Shown here: in pieces, positions 37,760-44,799 of the stretch
Position numbering within the stretch: position 1 is the first letter of the stretch
Layout: each line of letters starts with the position of its first letter
Assembly: GCA_030680405.1 (NCBI GenBank)
Contig: JAUXVT010000066.1
Span: 1-64,000 of the forward strand
From: Thiobacillus sp.
GTDB lineage: Bacteria > Pseudomonadota > Gammaproteobacteria > Burkholderiales > Thiobacillaceae
Direction of reading: 5' to 3'
DNA length: 64,000 nucleotides
The notes under the pieces: model-generated
Told to the model about the DNA's origin: nothing
Database searches by the model: none
Seen by the model: only the letters and a program-made list of their open reading frames with translations
Made by a program: the position numbers and the translations under genes

Positions 37760-37927
37760 ATGTTACGCAAGACGAATGGTCGCGGCTGCCAGCCCCCTGC
37801 AACCCCCAAGACTACTGATAGCCCAAAACGTATCAGGCGAGGCTTGCTGGTTGAATATTTAAAACTCGCAAAATCAAACCTCATCATCCTCCAGAAAAAA
37901 CGCGGATGGCAAAGGGGCCTGCAATGA
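37760..37927 (+). CDS. Small basic protein coupled to the primase-like gene
   Basis: A 55-codon frame (MLRKTNGRGCQPPATPK...KRGWQRGLQ) ends in TGA overlapping the ATG at 37924 (ATGA). It is highly basic with a hydrophobic middle (RGLLVEYLKLAKSNLIILQ). The tight spacing after the AlpA-like gene and the coupled stop/start favour a real gene. No family is recognised. Confidence 0.5.
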   Translation: MLRKTNGRGCQPPATPKTTDSPKRIRRGLLVEYLKLAKSNLIILQKKRGWQRGLQ

Positions 37928-40482
37928 GAGGCGACATCGAACGCATCCGCGAGTCTCTGCATTTCATCCCTCCCGGTGATCGCGATACATGGTTGAAAAT
38001 GGGGATGGCGGTTAAATCCGAGCTTGGGGATACAGGATTTGACTTGTGGGCTGCATGGAGCCAGCAAGCCGATTCCTACGACGCCAAAGATGCGCGAGAC
38101 GTGTGGAAGAGCATTCGAGCCGATGGCAAGGTGACGGCGGGGACGCTTTTCCATGTGGCCAAGGCGAACGGCTGGCGCGATGACGGAACGCACCAGAAAC
38201 CGACCCCTGAAGTGCTTGCGGAGAGAAATCACATCGCGGCGGAACGTATGGTTCAAGAGGTTGCCGAAATGGCCCGCGAACGTGCCAACACTGCGAAGAA
38301 GGCGGCGGCGATCTGGAAGGCTGCAACCGAGGCGAAAGCCAATCATCCCTACCTTTTACGCAAGCGGGTTCCCCCGGTTGCAACCCTGCGGGAGATTGAC
38401 GCGGGCGCGGCGGCAGCGATCCTGTGCTATGTCCCGAAGTCTGGCGGCGATGCGCTTACCGGGCGCTTATTGGTGATTCCAGTCAAGCAAGGAAACACCC
38501 TTTCAACCCTGGAACTGATAGACGAAAACGGGCTCAAGGCAGCCCTTGCCGGGCGAGGCACCAAGGCTGGCGGGTATTGGGCGACGGAATCGCTGCCCGA
38601 GGCAGTGGACACCCTGCTGATAGGTGAAGGTGTGGCGACCGTGCTGTCAGCCAAGGAATCCTGCGGATGCCCGGCAATCGCGGCGCTGTCGGCTAGCAAC
38701 CTGCCAGCTGTGGCAAAAGCCATGCGCGAACGATATCCGGCGACGGCGCTGGTAATCCTAGCCGATCTGGTGAAGGCAACCGGTGAACCTGATCCCCATG
38801 CAAAAGAGGCGGCGCAAGAGGTGGACGGCAAACTGGCAATCCCCGAATTTGGCGCTGACCAACCGCACGACGCTACCGACTTCAACGATATGGCTAAGAA
38901 ATTCGGCGCGAAAGCCGTAGAACGAACCATAGCGAACGCAAGCACACCGGCCAAGGGAGCGCATCAGGCAGGCGGAATCAGTAGCACGAATAGCAGCAAT
39001 AACAGTAGCAACGGCTGGCCGGTGCCGCAACCGCTGACGGCGAAGGTGGAGCCGGAACCCTATCCGATTGATGCCCTGCCCGATACCATCCGGGCGGCAG
39101 TGGAAGAGGTGGCTGGATTCGTCAAGGCACCTTTGCCGCTGGTGGCAGCGTCGGCATTGGCGGCACTGTCGTTGGCCGCGCAAGCGCATATCGACGCCAA
39201 GCGGGCGGAAAAATTGCATGGGCCTGTCGGACTGTTCCTGCTAACTATTGCTGACAGTGGCGAACGGAAATCGACTTGTGACAGTTTTTTCACGAAACCG
39301 ATCCGAGATTATGAAGAAGCCCAAGCCGAAGCCGCAAAGCCGATCCTGAAAGACCACAATGCGGCAATCGAGGCATGGGAAGCCAAGCGTGGCGGAATTA
39401 AGGAAAACATCCGCCAGCTTTCCAAGGCGGGGAAGCCGACGCATGGCGCGGAATCAGCTTTGCGCGATCTGGAACACAACAAGCCAGAACCACCAAGAAC
39501 TGCACGTTTGATATACGCCGATGCGACACCCGAGGCGCTAGCCTTTGGGTTGGCGAAGCAATGGCCGTCGGCGGGCGTTGTATCTGCCGAGGCCGGGATT
39601 GTTTTCGGTTCGCATGGTATGGGAAAAGATAGTGCCATGCGAAATATGGCCCTGCTGAATCAGCTTTGGGATGGCACCAGCTTAACTATCGATCGGCGAT
39701 CTACAGAGTCTTTCACCGTTCGCGGGGCGCGGCTGACCGTGGCTTTGCAAGTACAGGAACCGACCTTACGGGAGTTTTTCAACCGATCTGGGGCGCTGGC
39801 GCGTGGAACCGGCTTCCTTGCCCGATTCCTTGTGGCGTGGCCGGAATCGACGCAAGGCTACCGACCCTTCACCGAACCTCCGGCGAACTGGCCGCACCTA
39901 GCCGAATTCCATCGGCGCATTGCCGCGATTCTGGCGAACCCGATTCCGATAAATGATGAGGGGGCGCTATCCCCGGCGCTGATTATGCTGGCTCCAGAAG
40001 CAAAAGCAGCATGGGTGGAATATCACAATGCAGTCGAGAGTGAGCTAGCCAGTGGCGGCGAGCTTTACGACGTGCGGGACGTGGCGAGCAAATCCGCCGA
40101 CAACGCGGCACGGCTGGCAGCGCTGTTCCAAATATTCGAGCATGGCATGAGCGGCGCTGTTAGGCCGGAATGCTTCGAGTCAGCAAGCCTGATAACTGCA
40201 TGGCATTTGGGCGAAGCCCGGCGCTTCTTTGGGGAGCTTGCCCTACCTCCGGAACTTGCGAACGCGGCACGACTGGATAGCTGGCTGATCGAGCATTGCC
40301 ATCGGGCACGGACACTATGCGTCGGAAAGAATCACGTTCGACAGCATGGACCATTGCGGGACGGGGCACGACTTGATGCGGCGATCCGCGAGCTTACCGA
40401 CCTTGAACGACTGCGACTGTTGAAGGAAGGGAAACGACTAACCCTCCAACTGAACCCGGCGCTGCTGGGGGTGACGCCATGA
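37924..40482 (+). CDS. PriCT-2/Toprim/DUF3987 primase-helicase-like replication protein
   Basis: The protein has about 852 residues. Residues 1-70 resemble PriCT-2 (IRESLHFIPPGDRDTWLKMGMAVKSELG), 80-330 include a Toprim-like domain (LLIGEGVATVLSA, LVILADLVKATG), and 390-850 are a DUF3987 domain with the nucleotide-binding ADSGERKST. Such proteins drive autonomous replication of satellite-type elements. The start was set at 37924, because a strong AAAGGGG lies 6 nt before it and the preceding small gene stops there; 37906 is the alternative. A Ser/Asn-rich linker (STNSSNNSSN) separates the domains. It overlaps the next gene by 4 bp. Confidence 0.85.
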   Translation: MRGDIERIRESLHFIPPGDRDTWLKMGMAVKSELGDTGFDLWAAWSQQADSYDAKDARDVWKSIRADGKVTAGTLFHVAKANGWRDDGTHQKPTPEVLAERNHIAAERMVQEVAEMARERANTAKKAAAIWKAATEAKANHPYLLRKRVPPVATLREIDAGAAAAILCYVPKSGGDALTGRLLVIPVKQGNTLSTLELIDENGLKAALAGRGTKAGGYWATESLPEAVDTLLIGEGVATVLSAKESCGCPAIAALSASNLPAVAKAMRERYPATALVILADLVKATGEPDPHAKEAAQEVDGKLAIPEFGADQPHDATDFNDMAKKFGAKAVERTIANASTPAKGAHQAGGISSTNSSNNSSNGWPVPQPLTAKVEPEPYPIDALPDTIRAAVEEVAGFVKAPLPLVAASALAALSLAAQAHIDAKRAEKLHGPVGLFLLTIADSGERKSTCDSFFTKPIRDYEEAQAEAAKPILKDHNAAIEAWEAKRGGIKENIRQLSKAGKPTHGAESALRDLEHNKPEPPRTARLIYADATPEALAFGLAKQWPSAGVVSAEAGIVFGSHGMGKDSAMRNMALLNQLWDGTSLTIDRRSTESFTVRGARLTVALQVQEPTLREFFNRSGALARGTGFLARFLVAWPESTQGYRPFTEPPANWPHLAEFHRRIAAILANPIPINDEGALSPALIMLAPEAKAAWVEYHNAVESELASGGELYDVRDVASKSADNAARLAALFQIFEHGMSGAVRPECFESASLITAWHLGEARRFFGELALPPELANAARLDSWLIEHCHRARTLCVGKNHVRQHGPLRDGARLDAAIRELTDLERLRLLKEGKRLTLQLNPALLGVTP

Positions 40483-40988
40483 CCCTGCTATCGGCGCTGA
40501 TCCGAAAACGCGATACCCGGAATGCTGCTACTGCTATCCCTGCTATTCCTGCTATTCCTGCTACTCAACTGAAGGAAGAGACAGGGGCCGTAGCAAGAAT
40601 AGCAACAGTGACAGTAGCAAATCCAACCGAAACCGAGGTGGCGGAACTGCGAGCGCTGGTGCAACCCAATGGCAAGGCTGAGCAATGGACGGCTGACGAA
40701 ACCGAACGGGCAACGGCTGGGGCGCTTGCTGTCGAGCATGGAATAATCATCCTGCCGCTTGATGATGACCGGCGCACCTGCAACCAATGCGCGAATCTGG
40801 CAAGGCTGCGCTGTCTTGCCGCATGGCGCGGCGAAATTGTGGCGAACCGCGATTACACGCCAATCCGAGATATTCCTCGGCGCTGTGAGGGCTACATGCC
40901 AGAGGCGAATGACGAAGACCGGCGTCTTGGCCGTGAACGCTGGCCGGAATTGATCGAGTCTCCGGGCGCGGCTAACCCTGCCCCATGA
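40479..40988 (+). CDS. Cysteine-containing island protein, 169 residues
   Basis: This protein is translationally coupled to the primase-like gene (4-bp overlap). An AIPAIPAIPAT repeat near residues 18-28 comes from a 9-bp tandem DNA repeat and may vary in copy number. The C-terminal part holds CNQCANLARLRCLAAW...RRCEGYMP, a four-cysteine arrangement that could bind zinc. The family is unknown, and its position suggests an accessory to replication. Confidence 0.65.
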   Translation: MTLLSALIRKRDTRNAATAIPAIPAIPATQLKEETGAVARIATVTVANPTETEVAELRALVQPNGKAEQWTADETERATAGALAVEHGIIILPLDDDRRTCNQCANLARLRCLAAWRGEIVANRDYTPIRDIPRRCEGYMPEANDEDRRLGRERWPELIESPGAANPAP

Positions 40989-41204
40989 AACCGAATTGGG
41001 GAAGCTGAACCGCGACGAAACACACCTTGATTGCAATTGCGAGCGGACTCTTGCCATGCGTTAAAACTCAATGGCTTTGCGCTGATGAAAATGCAACCCC
41101 TTAAAACGGGCGCAAAGCCAGTCTGGGTAAGGTGTTCGTCTGGATTTTGGGAATTCAACACCACAAACTTGCCAATTGATTTCGGCAAAAATGAGGACTA
41201 AACA

Positions 41205-42044
41205 ATGGGCGGTTTCGGAAGTGGTCGGCATTATCAGGGCGGAAAACGCACCACAAGCGACATGCTGGCGCTTGACGTTCGGCATCTTCATCGTGGTGGC
41301 CAACTGACACCGGGGCAGTCGTGGTTAATAACGTTGCAACAAAACGTCTCCATTCAGATGCGGACGGAAGGCGACCGAGTGATCCTCAACTATCGAAACC
41401 GCAGCAACGATGGCGAATGGCGGCCGATAATCTATCCCGTGTATCTAGAGTGGACGGGCTGCCGCCTGGGTGGACGGCGGGCGTGGTTCCTCTGCCCTAC
41501 GCCGGGTTGCGGGCGGCGCGTTGCGATTCTCTTCGGTGGTGCGGTCTTTGCCTGTCGGCATTGCCACAAGCTCGCCTATGAGAGCCAGCGGGCATCCCCT
41601 AGTGATCGCGCGATGCGCCGAGCGGACAGGATCAGGAGGCGGCTGGGCTGGGACGCCGGAATCGCCAACCTGTCAGGCGGCAAGCCGAAGGGCATGCACT
41701 GGCGCACCTTTGCACGGCTAGATGCCGAACTGTTTGGTTGCATGCGGGTTTCTCTGGCCGCGACGATGCACCTGCTTGATCAGATGAAGCGACGGGGGTG
41801 GCCTGTGGGTGAGTTGAACAGCGAGGAATACAAATTCGACGAGGACGAGACAGCGGCAATTGAAAGGGCCGCTGTTTCCGGTCAGTCGTCTACCTGTTTC
41901 CCGACTACTAACCTGGCGTATAGAAATTCAGCTTGGGGAGTCCGACCGTCTAGTGTTCGGCCTTTGCGATCTGTCCGGCTGACCGTTCCATATGACCAGT
42001 GTTCGGCTCTTACCGGTCAAAGCACCATTCAACGTTTGACATGA
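41205..42044 (+). CDS. Zinc-ribbon protein of the MGGFGSGR family
   Basis: The 279-residue protein begins MGGFGSGRHYQGGKRTTSDMLALDVRHLHRGG, a start I associate with a common but uncharacterised family in mobile elements. A zinc ribbon lies at about residues 97-123 (CPTPGCGRRVAILFGGAVFACRHCHKL). After residue 220 the sequence loses family character and is rich in Ser/Arg. There the DNA contains repeated GTTCGGC words, so the C-terminus may be readthrough into rearranged DNA. Confidence 0.7.
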   Translation: MGGFGSGRHYQGGKRTTSDMLALDVRHLHRGGQLTPGQSWLITLQQNVSIQMRTEGDRVILNYRNRSNDGEWRPIIYPVYLEWTGCRLGGRRAWFLCPTPGCGRRVAILFGGAVFACRHCHKLAYESQRASPSDRAMRRADRIRRRLGWDAGIANLSGGKPKGMHWRTFARLDAELFGCMRVSLAATMHLLDQMKRRGWPVGELNSEEYKFDEDETAAIERAAVSGQSSTCFPTTNLAYRNSAWGVRPSSVRPLRSVRLTVPYDQCSALTGQSTIQRLT

Positions 42045-42058
42045 GGGGTTCGGCTGCA

Positions 42059-42622
42059 CTAGCGTTCACCCTTGCGACCAAATGCAGGTTTGAGGGAGGA
42101 CCAGATTCCATCTTCTATGGCCTGTACGAGAAGGTCTTCTTGCTTCTCAAACTTCATATAAGAAATCGAAATTTTGGCGTCATTGCCCGTGGCCCATCTC
42201 TGCAGGTGCATCGAATAGATGCCTCGTTGCTCAGTTCCAAGGTGCTGTGTCAGTCTGCTCTTGAGTTTCTTCGATCGTCCTACGTAAAGGGCATTGGCAT
42301 TCGCGTTCTCTTTGTTCACGCGGCAGTAGTCATCCGCCAATGTGCGAGCGGCTTCAAGCTGCGCCCATAAGACGGGGACTAGGGCCAGTTTGTCCGGCTG
42401 CAATCTAATGACGTAGACATAGTCGATCTCTCTGTCGATCTTCCGGTAGCCGCTAGGAACTTGGTCTAAGAGCTCACCAATCGAATCTTGTGTCAGATCT
42501 CGAAGGTTGATTTCCAACGCTTGGATCTGCGGGCAAACAATGGTTCCCAGCATCTGCCGAGCCATTTCCAGCTGATCGGATGCGCTAGTGATGGCGGTTG
42601 AAAACTCTGTAGACGTGTACAT
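42059..42622 (-). CDS. GIY-YIG-like nuclease-domain protein in an integron cassette position
   Basis: The 187-residue protein has an N-terminal helical half (EFSTAITSASDQLEMARQMLG), then YVYVIRLQPD and ALYVGRSKKLKSRLTQHLG, which match the GIY and YIG strands and the following arginine helix. The last region FEKQEDLLVQAIEDGIWSSLKPAFGRKG supplies the usual Glu and Asn/Lys end. The spacing between the strands is long for GIY-YIG. The start lies 14 bp after the GTTAGGC end of an attC site, as in integron cassettes. Confidence 0.65.
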   Translation of the reverse strand: MYTSTEFSTAITSASDQLEMARQMLGTIVCPQIQALEINLRDLTQDSIGELLDQVPSGYRKIDREIDYVYVIRLQPDKLALVPVLWAQLEAARTLADDYCRVNKENANANALYVGRSKKLKSRLTQHLGTEQRGIYSMHLQRWATGNDAKISISYMKFEKQEDLLVQAIEDGIWSSLKPAFGRKGER

Positions 42623-42636
42623 GAATCACCTGTGTA

Positions 42637-42708
42637 GCCTAACGTTGGAGTTCAGCGGCTGGCGAAAAGCGCAGCTTTTTGACGATCCGCTGGAACGTCT
42701 TGTTATGT
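42637..42708 (-). repeat. Integron attC recombination site
   Basis: This 72-bp imperfect palindrome reads, on the minus strand, from ACATAAC (R'') to GTTAGGC (R', exact GTTRRRY). Inner arms GTTCCAGCGG and CCGCTGAAC pair with one extrahelical C, and an AAAAGC/GCTTTT stem lies at the tip. This layout is that of pseudomonad/xanthomonad attC sites. It follows the caspase gene and precedes the GIY-YIG gene in the same direction. Confidence 0.8.
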
Positions 42709-42746
42709 AAATCCCCGCTTCAGAGTGCTGAAAAATAAGCTGCTGC

Positions 42747-43733
42747 TCATATAAGCTCTTTTGCTGCTAGCCGCCGGTAGTGCTCGCCGAGAGCCGTGAG
42801 GCGAATGGTCTTGCTCTCCATAGCGGCATGCCACATATGCGGAGCACCGTCAGGCACGAGAAGCCCAAAGCGGTTGTACTTTTGTAGGATCTTGAAGATT
42901 GCATTGTGATCAGGGTCCGGGGCTGGAATGCCTTGCGGGTTCGCGGCCCAGGATTCGTGCCGCTCCGGCTCATATGTGGGGTCGAGTTGGAACTGGAAGC
43001 CGGGAGTCGGGAAAAGCTCTGAAATCCGGCGAAGCTCAGCAAGCTCGAAGGGGGGTTGCACCTTCCGCAAGGAAACGAAGCGCTTAACGTTAGTCTTAAA
43101 GACAGGCCGCTGCGCCCATGGTCCGAGCGACTGGTCTACGTGTGCATAGACACCGCCTGGCGTCACATCTCCGACTAGGTTTGCGGCAGCACCGCCGAGC
43201 GCATCGACTAACAAGCTGGTAAAGACACCGGCACCGTCCTCCTCGGTTGCATACTGTTCCGCAGTTGATGCTGTGAGGATGGTCACCCCATCGCTTATCT
43301 CGGTCACCTTCTGCTGCAACGCGCTTCCTCCCGCGACGCCGCTGTGACAGCTATCGAGAATAATCACGCGGTTTTGAATCTTCGACTGATTGGCCATGAT
43401 CATGATCTCAGCCAGTGGCACGCCGTCGTTTCCGGTCTTCACGTCGGAAGAGCAAAGGTAGCCGCCAGTTGCTTCGATGTGACCATGCCCTGCAAAGTAG
43501 AAGAGCGAAACTTCACCATCACCGGCGAATAGGCTTTCGATAGCCCGCCGAAGCTCGTCTCGCCCAACAGGATCACTGGGGCCAGTGGCGGTTAGATGCT
43601 TCACACCAAAGTTCACTGACCCATCGGCGTGCCGATCAAGCATGGCCTTAACCGCGAACGAATCGTTCACGCAACCAAAGAGCGGTGAAACGTTGGTGTA
43701 GTAGTCGATACCAACTACGAGTGCTTTGCGCAT
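42747..43733 (-). CDS. Caspase-like (peptidase C14) protease, candidate type IV Thoeris effector
   Basis: The 328-residue protein has an N-terminal caspase/metacaspase-like fold: [11 protein letters not shown], catalytic His83 in YFAGHGH and catalytic Cys129 in ILDSCHSG. The C-terminal 120 residues (from about [12 protein letters not shown]) form a separate domain of unknown fold that could bind a signal molecule. Its ATG overlaps the stop of the TIR gene by 1 bp. TIR plus caspase-like protease pairs are known as type IV Thoeris, where a nucleotide signal from TIR activates the protease during phage infection. An attC site follows it. Confidence 0.85.
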   Translation of the reverse strand: MRKALVVGIDYYTNVSPLFGCVNDSFAVKAMLDRHADGSVNFGVKHLTATGPSDPVGRDELRRAIESLFAGDGEVSLFYFAGHGHIEATGGYLCSSDVKTGNDGVPLAEIMIMANQSKIQNRVIILDSCHSGVAGGSALQQKVTEISDGVTILTASTAEQYATEEDGAGVFTSLLVDALGGAAANLVGDVTPGGVYAHVDQSLGPWAQRPVFKTNVKRFVSLRKVQPPFELAELRRISELFPTPGFQFQLDPTYEPERHESWAANPQGIPAPDPDHNAIFKILQKYNRFGLLVPDGAPHMWHAAMESKTIRLTALGEHYRRLAAKELI

Positions 43734-44104
43734 CAGAGGCTATCAATCCACGCTGCGATGTTGTCCCAAGTCCAGACCATCGTATTCACACCGGCGAGGT
43801 CGGTGCGGTCCTCCTTGTAGGCCCAGATGCCGCGCATTTTCTTCTTCTCTTCCTTGGCACATTGAATCTCCCACTTCTGCCCACTGGAGTTGAGGGAGTT
43901 CTTGCTGACAATTACGAGGACACCATCGGACCGAAGAATGCGAGTCCGCACCTTCTTCTTCCACTCCTCGTCGTAGGCGTCTTTGACCGACATGTCTACG
44001 TACTCGAAGGGCGAGTCGGTATGCAAAGACTGCCCCTTGATCATGTCGCGAATGCGTACATCTTCAATTGCGAAGGCAACGAAAACGACTTTTTTATCAG
44101 CAAT
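43733..44104 (-). CDS. TIR-domain (DUF1863/ThsB-like) protein, candidate type IV Thoeris sensor
   Basis: This small TIR protein of 123 residues begins at an ATT codon (44104) six bases after [28 protein letters not shown] features are the first strand KVVFVAF, the middle [15 protein letters not shown], and the likely catalytic Glu79 in [12 protein letters not shown]. An internal ATG (44044) would drop the first strand and is unlikely to be the true start. TIR enzymes of this group cleave NAD+ to make a cyclic ADP-ribose type signal. It is translationally coupled to the caspase-like gene. Confidence 0.8.
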   Translation of the reverse strand: MADKKVVFVAFAIEDVRIRDMIKGQSLHTDSPFEYVDMSVKDAYDEEWKKKVRTRILRSDGVLVIVSKNSLNSSGQKWEIQCAKEEKKKMRGIWAYKEDRTDLAGVNTMVWTWDNIAAWIDSL

Positions 44105-44191
44105 GAATGACCCCTGTGGTTAAGGCATAACAGTTAATAGTGAGCCCCATGGGTCCGGACGTTTTTTAATAAAGAGATACGCAGCGGATCC

Positions 44192-44512
44192 TTACTCATC
44201 TTCATCTTCAAAACCCGGGTTTTTTTTGCATACTTTTCGAGTGTTTAAGAAACCAGCCATTTTCGAATCAAAGGAACGATTGCACTCCGCTTTCGTATCG
44301 AATTTACAATTGGCGTGACCTTCATATACTGTGCACCATTTTTTATCTCCAAAACGAAGTCGTGGAAGGTCTTCCTCGTATGTTTCGCATGAGATTTGCA
44401 GGCCATTTTTTGTGCACACGGTCCTTGTGTCACTCCATGCCTCGAGAGAAATAAACGCAATGCAAATTACGCCACTGCCACCAACTAGCAAATACTTAAT
44501 CAATTCCCGCAT
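44192..44512 (-). CDS. Small cysteine-rich exported or membrane-anchored protein
   Basis: The protein has 106 residues from ATG 44512: a hydrophobic N-terminus (LIKYLLVGGSGVICIAFISL) that is a signal peptide or anchor, then a mature part with six cysteines (CTKNG, SCETY, WCTVY, NCKF, ECNRS, VCKKN), probably disulfide-bonded in the periplasm. The tail is acidic (EDEDE). The start codon directly follows a run of nine G, and an upstream start at 44533 would read through the run as Gly-Gly-Gly. The DNA is AT-rich compared with neighbours. No family is recognised. Confidence 0.6.
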   Translation of the reverse strand: MRELIKYLLVGGSGVICIAFISLEAWSDTRTVCTKNGLQISCETYEEDLPRLRFGDKKWCTVYEGHANCKFDTKAECNRSFDSKMAGFLNTRKVCKKNPGFEDEDE

Positions 44513-44589
44513 CCCCCCCCCTTTTTTCACCAATGTTATTATGAACGTTCTGTGAGTCCTTCACGGTTAAACACCGGCCGTTCGCATAG

Positions 44590-44799
44590 TCAGTCGCAAA
44601 GACCCGTAAAGGATCGTGAGTACACAGTCACTGATTTAGAAAACAGCCATTTGTAACAATTTCCTGGCCTACGTCCGGTGACACCCCCTAGCAGCCCTTG
44701 GTGAGTCAGAAGATCACCGGCAGCTTTGGCCGAGGATGCGACGGTCGATAACCCAGCCATGGCAGGCAGGTCGTCGGCCAGAACGGACTGACCATCCAT
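44590..44799 (-). CDS. Possible 69-residue protein after hsdR
   Basis: An open frame begins at the hsdR stop (TAATG overlap): MDGQSVLADDLPAMAGLSTVASSAKAAG... The overlap suggests coupling, but composition is not convincing and no family is recognised. It may be a remnant or a chance frame. Confidence 0.25.
   Translation of the reverse strand: MDGQSVLADDLPAMAGLSTVASSAKAAGDLLTHQGLLGGVTGRRPGNCYKWLFSKSVTVYSRSFTGLCD

Noticed and set aside
41990-42058. Second attC after the GIY-YIG gene
   Set aside because: GTTGAAT and GCCGAAC words occur, but they are only about 28 bp apart and do not form paired arms.
42001-42060. Insertion sequence ends or transposase in the island
   Set aside because: No transposase frame or terminal inverted repeats were found.
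44105-44191. attC upstream of the TIR gene
   Set aside because: Only a GTTATGC-like end is present; no matching R'' or inner arms were found, so it is kept as a possible junction only.
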